DNA of 64,000 nt from a virus, in the IMG/VR virus record IMGVR_UViG_3300046001_004063, positions 1 to 64,000 of that record. One strand, given 5' to 3'. Positions within the stretch are counted from its first letter, which is position 1. The number at the start of each line of letters is the position of its first letter. Under the pieces are notes generated by a model. The model was not told where the DNA came from. It saw only the letters and a program-made list of their open reading frames with translations, and ran no database searches. This document shows positions 47,846 through 56,678 of this stretch, piece after piece. Both the position numbers and the translations under genes were made by a program.

Positions 47846-48769
47846 TTACCCAATTTGTCCGAGTTCAATCAATGTTGCACTGAGATTAATTTCTTGATCT
47901 GCTACCAAGGGAATGTTGGCAATACCATTGCGAATAATGATAATTGCTTGGTCTTGCTTTTCAACATCTCGACTCCACAGATCAAGATTATCATACATCC
48001 AGCGGAATGTAACGTCTGCTTCTTCTGGAGTGCTTTGTTGACACAGCAATGTACGTGCTTCACGAATCTTGCCTGCTTTGAACAAGCCCACACAGTCCAG
48101 TTTCCAGTCGCCTACCGAACGATCAGTCACACTTGGCGCCAACAGCGTGCCAGTTTGACTGTTTTGTTGTGTTAGATTCAAACACTTACGCAGGTCTGGA
48201 TAAGTGGCTTTGACATAACTGTCCAAGGTGTCGATGTCGAACTCCACGCCTTCTGTGACCAGCACAGTGGCCGCACGGGCAGTGAACTCTGTGTGATCTG
48301 TTTTGGGAATGGCAATATGCTGACAACGACTGTGGATTGGTGGCAGGATCTTGTTGGGATAGTTACAGGTCAAAATAAACCGCACACTGTGACTGTAGTC
48401 TTCCATCAAGTTACGCATGGCCGGTTGTACACTGCTGGGATTCATGTAGTCTGCTTCATCAATCAGCACAACCTTGAATCGTCCAAATGGCATGGTCTGA
48501 CAGAAAGAGATCAGTTTGTCAACCCATTCAATCTTACGTGCTTCTTTACTGCCGTTAGCATACAGCACATCGTATTCGTCAACACCCAGTTCATTGATCA
48601 ACACTTTGGCCAAGGTTGTTTTACCTGTGCCCGGCCCGCCACTGAACAACAGGTGCGGAATGGTTCCATCTTTGATCCAAGCTGCCACTTGTTGTCTATG
48701 ATTATCATCAATAAACACATAGTCGCTGACTGCGGTTGGTCTATATTTTTCTGTCCAGAGTTGTTTCAT
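47846..48769 (-). CDS. 44: Clamp-loader ATPase, T4 gp44 type (307 aa)
   Basis: An RFC-small-subunit-like AAA+ protein that, with gp62, loads the sliding clamp. Walker A GGPGTGKTT (44-52), Walker B VVLIDEAD (100-107), the arginine finger SRC (147-149 in HSRCQ) and sensor 1 in FILTCNYPNK (~131-140) are complete. The C-terminal collar is helical. It has its own promoter and starts with KQLWTEKYRP, the typical clamp-loader N-terminus. gp45 and gp62 are outside the window. Confidence 0.95.
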   Translation of the reverse strand: MKQLWTEKYRPTAVSDYVFIDDNHRQQVAAWIKDGTIPHLLFSGGPGTGKTTLAKVLINELGVDEYDVLYANGSKEARKIEWVDKLISFCQTMPFGRFKVVLIDEADYMNPSSVQPAMRNLMEDYSHSVRFILTCNYPNKILPPIHSRCQHIAIPKTDHTEFTARAATVLVTEGVEFDIDTLDSYVKATYPDLRKCLNLTQQNSQTGTLLAPSVTDRSVGDWKLDCVGLFKAGKIREARTLLCQQSTPEEADVTFRWMYDNLDLWSRDVEKQDQAIIIIRNGIANIPLVADQEINLSATLIELGQIG

Positions 48770-48800
48770 GTTATTGCAATTTGTTGTTTCATTGTTGACA

Positions 48801-48829
48801 ATTATAACACCAAGAGCGGCATGTGTCTA
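48801..48829 (-). promoter_or_regulatory. Sigma-70 type promoter for gp44-like gene
   Basis: Minus strand TAGACA, 17-bp spacer, TATAAT, 31 nt before the ATG at 48769. The -35 matches 5 of 6 bases. Confidence 0.78.
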
Positions 48830-49309
48830 CTAGTTTGGAGCAGTTAATGTTTTAAATGTTTCCGCGGCTGCTACACGTTTGCGGAGACTACTTGATGAAA
48901 AGGAATGGTCTCGTCCATTGAACACCAATTCAATACCACGCTGATTACCTTCCCATTGTCCGGTAAAATCTTTTTCTTGATATTCTACTCCCAAAATGCG
49001 TACATCCAAGGGAAGAATTAACAACAGGTCAATTAGGTCCTGTTCAGTTTGATACACAACAACTTCGTCAACATAACGGCAGGCAGCCAATTGAATTTGA
49101 CGTTCTACAATGCTTTGAACAGGCTTGTTTTTGGTGTCAGGTCGATCAATCGTGGGATCGGTTTGTAATCCGCAAATTAGATAATCACAATGATTCTTTG
49201 CTTCACTCAGCATGGCAATATGTCCTGCGTGAAGCATGTCAAATGTGCTGAAGGTAATGCCAATTTTCTTGCCGTCAGCCTTGAGTTTTTTAATATGATT
49301 AAAAATCAT
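48830..49309 (-). CDS. Nucleotidylyltransferase, glycerol-3-phosphate cytidylyltransferase-like (159 aa)
   Basis: IGITFSTFDMLHAGHIAMLSEAKNHCDYLICGLQ (~17-50) carries the (H)xGH motif and is very like TagD/ECT-type transferases; RPDTKNKPVQSIVERQIQLAACRYVDEVV has the RTEGVSS-like neighbourhood, and the end has SSSLRKRV, the ISTS-like motif. Length is usual for the family. It would make CDP-glycerol or a similar activated phosphate. The ATG overlaps the stop of the co-chaperonin gene (TAATG-type 1-bp overlap). Confidence 0.85.
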   Translation of the reverse strand: MIFNHIKKLKADGKKIGITFSTFDMLHAGHIAMLSEAKNHCDYLICGLQTDPTIDRPDTKNKPVQSIVERQIQLAACRYVDEVVVYQTEQDLIDLLLILPLDVRILGVEYQEKDFTGQWEGNQRGIELVFNGRDHSFSSSSLRKRVAAAETFKTLTAPN

Positions 49310-49701
49310 TAGGCAAATCTATGTTTGGATTCCACGTGTTCGGCTGTGCCCATTGTGTCGTCCTGTGGCTGTTCGTCTGACACTAGTAAAATGTCATTGG
49401 GATCAATGCGCCGGATGGTACGTTCAACACCGTTATCATCGATTTCAATACCACGTGTCCAACGACCGTGTGCCACGCAGATCCAGTTGCCTGGTCGAAC
49501 ATCCTGTTGCTCCGGGCCCACTGCATACACCTGAGCCCAGCGTGGACGAATACCTAGACCTGTTCCGTTGTCGTTTAACAGCACAATACCAGAACTTGTT
49601 TGTCGCATGTCAAAAGACATATCGCTGACAATTACAGCATCACGCAATGGCTCGAGACTGCTGGCTGATAATTTATATGGTGCAAATGCGGCTTTACTCA
49701 T
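49309..49701 (-). CDS. 31: GroES-like co-chaperonin, gp31 type (130 aa)
   Basis: A GroES-fold protein: LEPLRDAVIVSDM starts the barrel, the mobile-loop region is SFDMRQTSSGIVLLNDNG, followed by RWAQVYAVGPEQQDVRPGNWICVAHGRW (a characteristic G-x-(2)-V-x-P-G-D stretch) and NDILLVSDEQ at the end. It has an N-terminal and a C-terminal extension compared with GroES (97 aa) and T4 gp31 (111). It would cap host GroEL for capsid protein folding. Confidence 0.88.
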   Translation of the reverse strand: MSKAAFAPYKLSASSLEPLRDAVIVSDMSFDMRQTSSGIVLLNDNGTGLGIRPRWAQVYAVGPEQQDVRPGNWICVAHGRWTRGIEIDDNGVERTIRRIDPNDILLVSDEQPQDDTMGTAEHVESKHRFA

Positions 49702-49710
49702 TGATTCCTC

Positions 49711-50286
49711 TTAGATTTTGTTAACGCCAGGCTTGTTTTGTGCCATTTGACGTGGTGTTTTAATTAATTCTTGTTTGACTGTTTGTGCTTTGGCAATGGC
49801 TGCTGCCAATCCACCACGTGGAATAGGTTTTGCAGGTTCTTGTGCTAGTTCTGGAATGGCAGCTTCTAGTTCGGCAAGTTCTTCTAATGATTCGATTTCT
49901 GGAATTTCTTCAACGTCGACAGGTTCTGGCGCAGGTTGTATCTTATCATGCACAGATACTAACCGCTCATCATTGTATGCATCCAACACTGAATCACTTA
50001 CAACTTTTTCTTTGCGTTTCTTAATCTTGGCTTTTTCTGCCTGTTGCTTTTTGGCAACTGCGGTGCTGGTGGTGGGCTCCATTGCTGATGTGTTTGTGCT
50101 CTGCTTCTGATAGTGTTTTTGTACTTGTTTGTTCTTGGACTCAATCACGCGGTTGGCACTATCAAGTGTATCACCACGAGCATTAACATTCATGTTGCCA
50201 ACTGCACGGACGTTTTCGTTTTCTAACATCAATGCGCCAATGTCAACCACACGCCCCATAGCCGATTTATATATTTTTTGTGCCAT
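49711..50286 (-). CDS. Conserved T4-like phage protein, charged and extended (191 aa)
   Basis: Starts MAQKIYKSAMGRVVDIGAL with NVRAVGNMNVNARGD at ~26-40, a pattern I recall from T4-like cyanophage and pelagiphage proteins of unknown role. The middle is Lys/Gln/Ser/Thr-rich (VAKKQQAEKAKIKKRKEKV) and the later third is acidic with an Ala-rich helix (EELAELEAAIPELAQEP). This suggests a disordered scaffold-like protein. AAAGGA precedes the ATG at 50286; a GTTAAATATAC box lies upstream. Confidence 0.62.
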   Translation of the reverse strand: MAQKIYKSAMGRVVDIGALMLENENVRAVGNMNVNARGDTLDSANRVIESKNKQVQKHYQKQSTNTSAMEPTTSTAVAKKQQAEKAKIKKRKEKVVSDSVLDAYNDERLVSVHDKIQPAPEPVDVEEIPEIESLEELAELEAAIPELAQEPAKPIPRGGLAAAIAKAQTVKQELIKTPRQMAQNKPGVNKI

Positions 50287-50313
50287 AACTATTCCTTTGA
50301 AATATATGTATAT

Positions 50314-50823
50314 TTAACGTAGAAACTCTTCCACATCTAAATTATAGTACATGCTGTCAATTCGATGTACCTGTAATTTGTACAGTACATAACTGGCCAC
50401 ACTGGATCCACGCCCAACACCCCATACTATCTTGTGTTCGGTCATTACGTCAACCATGTACACCATAAAACGTAATAGATTAAACAGACCACGTTCTTGA
50501 TACAACAACAACTCTTTGCCGCAACGCTGTAGTTCTGCTTCGGTACCGCATAATCCCAGCACATGTGCCGCAATGTCCATGTTTTTGTATTGATCGGGCA
50601 TGTGCCATGCGGCTTGTTGCTGTGCGTGAAAGTCGTTGGAATTGGTACGCTCTTTTTCATAGAACCATTGTGGAACTGGATCTAACAATTCATTCAAGTA
50701 CTTTAATTCCACAGTTGAATCAACGATCATCCCACTGAGTTCTGTCGGCGTGTGACCTTTCATCACAAGATCGCACACATCATCTTGGGTGTAAATTAAC
50801 TCACCAACGTTATTTTGTTTCAT
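50314..50823 (-). CDS. Short protein with DNA polymerase III alpha-like GRGSS motif (169 aa)
   Basis: I choose the ATG at 50823 rather than 50880. The C-terminal ~45 residues, VDVMTEHKIVWGVGRGSSVASYVLYKLQVHRIDSMYYNL, strongly recall the C-family polymerase palm segment (GPGRGSAAGSLVAY...DPLxYNLLFERFL) of bacterial DnaE. The first 100 residues (TPTELSGMIVDSTVELKYLNELL...) are helical and resemble the DnaE helical part just upstream. The acidic catalytic residues of DnaE's palm are absent, so it cannot polymerise. It overlaps the preceding gene by 14 bp. Perhaps a derived DNA-binding subunit. Confidence 0.6.
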   Translation of the reverse strand: MKQNNVGELIYTQDDVCDLVMKGHTPTELSGMIVDSTVELKYLNELLDPVPQWFYEKERTNSNDFHAQQQAAWHMPDQYKNMDIAAHVLGLCGTEAELQRCGKELLLYQERGLFNLLRFMVYMVDVMTEHKIVWGVGRGSSVASYVLYKLQVHRIDSMYYNLDVEEFLR

Positions 50824-51421
50824 CTTTATTAAAATTAACAAACACAATAGTGTTACCGGTGTCTTCGGAACTGGGTTCATCGTCCTCGGGCCACTGTAGT
50901 TCTAATTCTCTCCAGGATGATACGGCACCCAGGCTCATGATGTTTTCTGTTTCGGATATCTTATTATTGTAGTGCATCAAGTTGGCGTCGTGCCACCAGC
51001 CCTTTTGATCATATGGACCAATTGGCTCTTCGTCACTGTGCATGTACGTTACTTCGCCACCAAGTTCACTGCTGACCTCAACTTCGCCAATGATCATGCG
51101 GTCTTCACAAATGGCATTTAGTTTGCAGTATAGCATGATACCAATCAGTTGGTCAACCGGTTCATCTGGTAAGGTGGTGATCTTGACACCGGCATTGGCC
51201 AACAGTTTGCATTGTTCTTCATTGCTGCCATTGATAAACACACTGGATTCTAGTGAGTCTGCAATGAAAAATTTAATACGATCAAATGCAACATTGTGAC
51301 TTTCACCATCCATTGTTGTGGTCATCATCCATAAACGAACCCGGTAATTGTTCATTCTCAGCATGCCGTCAAAATAACACCCGGCCATGAAGTCAATGGA
51401 GTATTGTAGTCTTACATTCAT
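50810..51421 (-). CDS. Conserved hypothetical protein (203 aa)
   Basis: Unrecognised; acidic alpha/beta protein beginning MNVRLQYSIDFMAGCYFDGM, with SHNVAFDRIKFFIADSLESSVFI and KLLANAGVKITTLPDEPVDQLIGIMLYCKLNAI, a pattern I associate with T4-like marine phage hypothetical proteins. The C-terminus is disordered and acidic (WPEDDEPSSEDTG). The start overlaps the stop of the 82-aa gene by 4 bp. No function suggested. Confidence 0.65.
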   Translation of the reverse strand: MNVRLQYSIDFMAGCYFDGMLRMNNYRVRLWMMTTTMDGESHNVAFDRIKFFIADSLESSVFINGSNEEQCKLLANAGVKITTLPDEPVDQLIGIMLYCKLNAICEDRMIIGEVEVSSELGGEVTYMHSDEEPIGPYDQKGWWHDANLMHYNNKISETENIMSLGAVSSWRELELQWPEDDEPSSEDTGNTIVFVNFNKDETK

Positions 51422-51666
51422 GATATATCAATGATTTGATCAAAGTTGGGACCTCGCCCGTCTTTGTCATTTTGTTTGTTAAACAGAGCTGTGGATTTCT
51501 CTGTGTACTTGGTTTGATATGTTTCGATTGCCATTTGAATTTGGCGCACCAGTTCAGTATTGCCCATTCTAATAGCAATACCCATTTTTTTGTTGAGTTC
51601 TGATATTTTGGAGCCTAGCTCATCAATGGTCAATGAGTCTACGCTGTTTATTAACGGATGTTCCAT
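51418..51666 (-). CDS. Small coiled-coil protein, T4-like (82 aa)
   Basis: Two helices (LTIDELGSKISELNKKMGIAIRMG, NTELVRQIQMAIETYQTKYTEKS) give a coiled-coil hairpin. The layout is like short T4-like phage proteins of unknown role. It lies immediately behind the palindromic promoter at 51673 and starts a three-gene overlapping unit with the 203-aa and DnaE-like genes. Confidence 0.68.
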   Translation of the reverse strand: MEHPLINSVDSLTIDELGSKISELNKKMGIAIRMGNTELVRQIQMAIETYQTKYTEKSTALFNKQNDKDGRGPNFDQIIDIS

Positions 51667-51672
51667 GCGTTA

Positions 51673-51705
51673 ATTGTACAGCAGGTTGACAGCAAAGTCA
51701 ACCTG
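51673..51705 (-). promoter_or_regulatory. Sigma-70 type promoter with 9-bp palindrome over the -35/spacer
   Basis: Minus strand TTGACT (51696-51701), 17-bp spacer, TACAAT (51673-51678). A perfect inverted repeat CAGGTTGAC-6 nt-GTCAACCTG (51682-51705) spans the -35 and spacer. It could be an operator, or a hairpin ending the tail gene transcript; a T-run is lacking, so I favour operator. Confidence 0.68.
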
Positions 51706-51710
51706 TTTGG

Positions 51711-52619
51711 TCAGGCAAACACTGCTCCGTTGTTGCCGATGCAATACCATTTGGAGTTTGTGTACATTAGTGTAACTGCATCACCAATGTCGTTGAATGT
51801 AATGGTGCCTGTACCACTTGACTTCCATCCTGCGTTGGTCACAGTAACAACCATATCACCAGTGTCACCGGCCATTGCTAGTACTTTAACTTGCCCATCT
51901 GTGCCAGCAGCCAATGTTGCTGTTTCGGCAGCGGCAGTTGTAAAATAACTGGTAGTTTTTGTCAGACTTGCGGCAGCGGCACTGGCTAAGTCTTCGCTTC
52001 CGGTCAAGAACAATGGATTTGTATACAAATTGCGAGGGCGAGTTAGTTCACTTAGATAAACTGTGTTGCCACCATCGTCTGTGTGGAATTGAAATTCATA
52101 TGTGCCTGTTTGAGCAAATGTAATAATGTTGCTGGCGAAGCCTTCGATACCCGTGACACTGGCAGAGGCTGCGCCATTACCAACAGCAGCCGGCAATGTC
52201 AAGGTGTGTGCAGTACTGGCCACAGTAACTCGAACAGTGACAAAACTCAGTGTGCCTGCGGCAGAAAAGTTAGTGAATGCCAAACTGATGCTGCCACCAG
52301 TTGTTACAGTTTGGTAATGACCGGCAGCATAGTTGATGCCAACACTTCCACTGAGTGTACCCAGTGCTACACGAGTCAAGGACATGTCTTGTAATTGCGC
52401 ATTGCTTAACACAGATCCGTTCATGTTGTTGTCAAGCACAGTTCCTGTCAGTGCGGCTTTTAACACAGCATAAGATTGCAATTGACTAATTTCGTCAGCG
52501 GCAAACTGGAAATTGGTCTTGGTATTGGTGAAGTTGTCGCGAAAACCTTGCGAATTGTTATCTTGCCCGGCTACAGGGTATGCGCCGTCGATGTTGTTGG
52601 GGTTAATGTTTGATGACAT
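51711..52619 (-). CDS. Virion/tail-associated protein (302 aa)
   Basis: Begins MSSNINPNNIDGAYPVAGQDNNSQGFRDNF, an N-terminal segment I know from T4-like marine phage structural proteins, then a helix with FAADEISQLQ. The rest is low-charge, Ala/Gly/Thr-rich beta structure, as in tail fibre or decoration proteins. GATAAACAAATG with AGGA upstream is the start region; CTAAATACAC lies 32 nt before the ATG. It is the last of four consecutive structural genes. Confidence 0.78.
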   Translation of the reverse strand: MSSNINPNNIDGAYPVAGQDNNSQGFRDNFTNTKTNFQFAADEISQLQSYAVLKAALTGTVLDNNMNGSVLSNAQLQDMSLTRVALGTLSGSVGINYAAGHYQTVTTGGSISLAFTNFSAAGTLSFVTVRVTVASTAHTLTLPAAVGNGAASASVTGIEGFASNIITFAQTGTYEFQFHTDDGGNTVYLSELTRPRNLYTNPLFLTGSEDLASAAAASLTKTTSYFTTAAAETATLAAGTDGQVKVLAMAGDTGDMVVTVTNAGWKSSGTGTITFNDIGDAVTLMYTNSKWYCIGNNGAVFA

Positions 52620-52670
52620 TTGTTTATCCTAATTTGTTAGTGTATTTAGCACGATTATACGTTGCTTAAA

Positions 52671-54146
52671 TTATCCTATGTACCAATTGGAGCCGTCGCT
52701 CCACACAGGAACAACATTTGATCCTCCGGATCCTACTAGTGTTCCAAAATTGCTGGCAGCAACCAAGTTAGCATTGTTAATAAATGCGCGAGCACCTGCT
52801 ACGGCTGTCAAGTTGGCCAATGCAGTAGGTGTTGTTTTTACTGCACCAGAAACATAGGCATTTCCGTTAACGCTGAGTGTGTCAACAGGAGTGGCATTGC
52901 CAATGCCAACATTGCCGTTGATGTCAACTGTGACACGAGTTACGCCTCCTGTTTCAATTGATATCGGAAGATATGAGGCAGTTCCTGTTTTTGTAGATCT
53001 TAGTAACACATTACTAGATGTAGCAACAATTGCCAAAACTCCAGCATTGCCGACATCGGATGAGTTGTATCCTCCAAACCCTGCAGTAGTGTCTGTGCCA
53101 CTGGGCATAGCCCCAACCAATGTGGTACTATTTGCAACTGATGTTTGGAATACTGTTCTAGTGGCCGGGCCGCTGCTGAAATCGCCATAGATCTTTTTAC
53201 CAGCGGGTATTGCTATGTTCCCACCTATGACATTACCTGTGGCCGATATGTTCCCACCTGTGACATTACCTGTGGCCGATATGTTCCCACCTGTGACATT
53301 ACCTGTGGCCGATATGTCCCCAATTGTGTTAATGTCTCCGTGAACCGATAAATCATCTAAAACAGACACAGCAGTTGAATCATCGCTAGCAATAGTGTTG
53401 ATCACAAGATTGTATCCAGAAATATTGCCTGCAACATCAGCACCTGTGCTGGTCACAACCAACACATTACTAGTTCCATTCACTCCAATTGTTACGTTAC
53501 CGTTTGTGTTGGTAATGTCAACATTGCTTGATCCATTTTTAATACTGTTAACAGTGATATCAGTACCGATGAAGTTTCCAGTGACTGTTAAATTGTTTAT
53601 GACAGCATTGCCTACTACATCAAGTGAATCAGAAATTAAATCGCCAACTACTTCTAATCCATCGTTGACAGTCACGTATGTTGAATCATCGCTGTAAATA
53701 TAATTGACTGTAAGATTACCTGTGTTGACATTGCCACCGTTGATGTTGCCCACGGCTGTTATTAATCCTGCTGTTACCAAGTTGCCACCTGTAACGTTGC
53801 CAGTGGCACTGACATTTACAAATGCTAAATTTGCAACTGCCAATGTGCCGTTGATAATGATATTGTTACCTGTGATATTTCCAGTGACACTTACATTTGT
53901 ACCTGTATAATTAACACCAATTACAGCATTGGCCCTGACAATACCATTGGTAGAGACATTGCCAGCTGTCACATTACCATACGCAGACAAACTGTTCAGT
54001 GTGCCAACATCGGTAATATTGCTTTGATTGTTGCCAGTTACATAAGTTGCTGTGAGAGTACTAGCACTCACATTGGCAAAGTTTGCATCCAACTCACTGA
54101 GTGGTATGTTGCCGGATTGTGTTGCGAAATTAAAAGGAACGGTCAT
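52671..54146 (-). CDS. Tail fibre protein with ATGNVTGGN repeats (491 aa)
   Basis: A beta-helix-like fibre: repeated ATGNVTGGNI and related units along most of the chain, three of them almost identical because of a 33-bp DNA repeat. The N-terminus FNFATQSGNIPLSELDANFANV is typical of phage fibre connectors, and the C-terminus (VVPVWSDGSNWYIG) of a tip-end. Members of this type are adsorption fibres with host-range variation. It shares the GNVTGGN unit with the 645-aa gene. Confidence 0.88.
   Translation of the reverse strand: MTVPFNFATQSGNIPLSELDANFANVSASTLTATYVTGNNQSNITDVGTLNSLSAYGNVTAGNVSTNGIVRANAVIGVNYTGTNVSVTGNITGNNIIINGTLAVANLAFVNVSATGNVTGGNLVTAGLITAVGNINGGNVNTGNLTVNYIYSDDSTYVTVNDGLEVVGDLISDSLDVVGNAVINNLTVTGNFIGTDITVNSIKNGSSNVDITNTNGNVTIGVNGTSNVLVVTSTGADVAGNISGYNLVINTIASDDSTAVSVLDDLSVHGDINTIGDISATGNVTGGNISATGNVTGGNISATGNVIGGNIAIPAGKKIYGDFSSGPATRTVFQTSVANSTTLVGAMPSGTDTTAGFGGYNSSDVGNAGVLAIVATSSNVLLRSTKTGTASYLPISIETGGVTRVTVDINGNVGIGNATPVDTLSVNGNAYVSGAVKTTPTALANLTAVAGARAFINNANLVAASNFGTLVGSGGSNVVPVWSDGSNWYIG
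53218..53316 (-). repeat. 33-bp tandem repeat, three copies, in tail fibre gene
   Basis: Unit TTCCCACCTGTGACATTACC... of 33 bp at 53218-53250, 53251-53283 and 53284-53316; the first copy differs by one base. It codes for three successive SATGNVTGGNI units, so slippage or recombination can change fibre length. Confidence 0.95.
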
Positions 54147-54161
54147 TGTTATCTTTCTTTG

Positions 54162-56678
54162 TTAAAGTTGTGATGGATCATTTATCCATTCAACTGCATC
54201 GGTATCATCGTTGACCCATTCAACTGTGGCAGAAGAATTATTGGTCCATGCCACTGGTTCTGCAGGAATAATTGGGCTCACTGGTGAAATAATATTTCTT
54301 CTTGGGAACACCAGATACTTGTCGTAGTCTTGTGTGTTGCTGTCAAGATATATATCCACTGGTGTAATGAATCGTAAACTTCCGCCATCAAATACAGTCT
54401 GCGGACCTGGAGAAAGATCGAACGTTGTTTCTGCTGGTGGTTGTGGCTCCCACTGATCGTATTCGGGGCTCCAGTTGTGTGTTAATGCACGATCCAATTC
54501 GTAACGGTCAACCTGGAAGTCTATTAGATTTAAACTTGTTCCAAATTGTGTACGTATATTATAGGCAACTTGTCCACTTTGGCCTGGCTTCACATATGCA
54601 ATAACCCAGGCTGGTGTAAATCCCAACACACGGCCATCAGTTTGTTTTGACAACATCCACAATGGTAACAAATTACTGCTTTGTCCAACAACATCAATCA
54701 CCTGGTCACGCATGTTTATCAAACTGTTGGGGTATACCACATCAATTTCTGCTGGGGTATTTGGATCTATTGGATAAGGAATCACAACTTGTTTGCCAAC
54801 GCTCTGGCCCGAACTGTTGACTAAATTATCAACTACACGACTATAAACCACTTCGTATAGAACTTCTCCAGTGATCGGGTCTAAGGCCCGTGCTGTGGAA
54901 ATTTCTCCCAGTACTAGATTTTTCCAGTAATGATTTAGGTACAAACTAGACACATAATCTATGTAGGTGGCTGCGGTCAATCCATAAGCATGATTATAAA
55001 TTACCTGTGTGGCACGGCCAAAGTTTGGATCATCTGCTCGGTATAATGATTCAACAGGGATGGCAATTGTATTTTGCAACAAATCGTTGATCAGATCTCG
55101 ATCGTTCTGTGGTGGCATAGCCTGTATATAAAGATTTTCGTAGGGCTGGTTAAATGCTCTGTTCACAACAATGGAGAAAGTTTTATACACACTGATATTA
55201 CTGCCACCATTGAATGCTTCCACTGTAAAGACAAATTCCATGTCAAACGTGGTTGGTGTAGTCACATTACGATTGCTACTGACCACATCAAAAGTTGTTG
55301 TGCCGCCATCCAATGCAAATGTATTAAAGCTGACACGACCAACAATGTTGCCTGATGACCTCAACTCTAAACCCTGCGGCAATCTACTGTCACTGCCGGA
55401 TTTAAGTCTATACTCTAGGCCAATGCCGTCTACATTATAGGCCGAAACATACAGTGTGCTTATTGCTCCGGTGTTGATAGTGCCCAATGGACTAGGATTC
55501 AACGCACGATCAACTGCTGTGCTGGGTGTTGTCCAAATGATCTCTGTGCCAATTTGTCCAATGATGGTCAAACTGTAACTTTGATAAGGGCTAGTTACAT
55601 CAGGATTATCAAGTTGGGAAACACGTATAGAAAAGTCGTATGTTTGTTCGGTCAACCCTGTGTTGGGGATATAACCATATAACCACCCGCTGTTTGGATC
55701 AAGAGTCAAGCCAGGCGGCAACTCGTAGGTGCCACGGTCAAATCCTGTCGTGTCGTACGGATCAGAGTCGTAGCCAACTCCCGCGCCTACGATAATATCA
55801 TATACAATTGTATTACCGTCAAGGTCAATTCCGTCAAACTTGAATGCATAAAAGTTGTCGTTGCGAACAGTTCCAATGCTGCCTTCTGGTGTTAACAACA
55901 GTGGCGGACGTATTGGAGAGCCGTCGGCCGTGATGAATGTATTATCTGCAGTGAAATCTGTTGTGTCTGCAGTCAAACTGTCCCGACTGTATACTTGAAT
56001 ATTAAATGTACGTATATTACTAGATTTGCCATCAGTGACTTCAAGAATAAATTCATAATTTACATTTAAACTATTTGTGGAAAAGTCAAAATCATATTCA
56101 TCATATCCTTGACCATCTCTAGAAAATCCTGCAATAGCATCACTTGGCGTTTCCGGGGCAATAAATCCTGATATAACCCCTTTGGTAGTTATAGTAGTGC
56201 CGGGCGGCAACGTTCCTGCAATCAGCCTTACAACCACCGCATCTAATGGATCAGTATCAGTGTACTCAATTTGCAAATCTATCACTTGACTACCATCAAA
56301 ATATGTGGCAATAAGTCCAGGTGGTGTGATAAACTCTGGAACGTCTTGTCCAGCCACTGTCATACTAAATGTTCGATCAGCCAGTCTATTGACCACAGTA
56401 ACGGTGCCAACTGTTTTCTTTGTATAGGCACGAACTGCAAACTTACTAACTGTATCTCTGGACACTAGATCCGGAACACCTTGCACATTAACGTACGGAA
56501 CTCCAACAATTGCACCAGTGTCTGTCAATTGTACACCTGTGGGCAATTCTCCAGCAATCAACCTATAGAACAAAGTGTCATCTACCACTTCTGCTAATAA
56601 TGGCAATTGGAAGAACACGCCCTCGGGATATGTTCCTAAATTACCTGCAGGAGTAAGCCACACTGGTTGCGCTGTCAT
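54162..56678 (-). CDS. Large adhesin-like tail protein with Ig-like repeats (838 aa)
   Basis: Multiple putative Ig/cadherin-like domains: recurring blocks of LPTGVQLTDTGAIVGVPY-type (LPPG...L...G.I.G), that is, a He_PIG-like repeat with LPPGTTITTKGVISG and LPPGLTLDPNSGWLYG, spaced by ~90-100 residues. From ~540 a different domain follows (FGRATQVIYNHAYGLTAATYIDYVSSLYLNHYW). The Pro/Asn/Trp-rich C-terminus has an ITPVDIYLDSNTQDYDKYLVFP part and tandem AVEWINDPS-like ends. Likely a baseplate or fibre adhesin. Starts one base after the 645-aa fibre gene stop. Confidence 0.82.
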   Translation of the reverse strand: MTAQPVWLTPAGNLGTYPEGVFFQLPLLAEVVDDTLFYRLIAGELPTGVQLTDTGAIVGVPYVNVQGVPDLVSRDTVSKFAVRAYTKKTVGTVTVVNRLADRTFSMTVAGQDVPEFITPPGLIATYFDGSQVIDLQIEYTDTDPLDAVVVRLIAGTLPPGTTITTKGVISGFIAPETPSDAIAGFSRDGQGYDEYDFDFSTNSLNVNYEFILEVTDGKSSNIRTFNIQVYSRDSLTADTTDFTADNTFITADGSPIRPPLLLTPEGSIGTVRNDNFYAFKFDGIDLDGNTIVYDIIVGAGVGYDSDPYDTTGFDRGTYELPPGLTLDPNSGWLYGYIPNTGLTEQTYDFSIRVSQLDNPDVTSPYQSYSLTIIGQIGTEIIWTTPSTAVDRALNPSPLGTINTGAISTLYVSAYNVDGIGLEYRLKSGSDSRLPQGLELRSSGNIVGRVSFNTFALDGGTTTFDVVSSNRNVTTPTTFDMEFVFTVEAFNGGSNISVYKTFSIVVNRAFNQPYENLYIQAMPPQNDRDLINDLLQNTIAIPVESLYRADDPNFGRATQVIYNHAYGLTAATYIDYVSSLYLNHYWKNLVLGEISTARALDPITGEVLYEVVYSRVVDNLVNSSGQSVGKQVVIPYPIDPNTPAEIDVVYPNSLINMRDQVIDVVGQSSNLLPLWMLSKQTDGRVLGFTPAWVIAYVKPGQSGQVAYNIRTQFGTSLNLIDFQVDRYELDRALTHNWSPEYDQWEPQPPAETTFDLSPGPQTVFDGGSLRFITPVDIYLDSNTQDYDKYLVFPRRNIISPVSPIIPAEPVAWTNNSSATVEWVNDDTDAVEWINDPSQL

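Noticed and set aside
53218-53316. CRISPR array
   Set aside because: The repeats are head-to-tail without spacers and encode in-frame fibre repeats.
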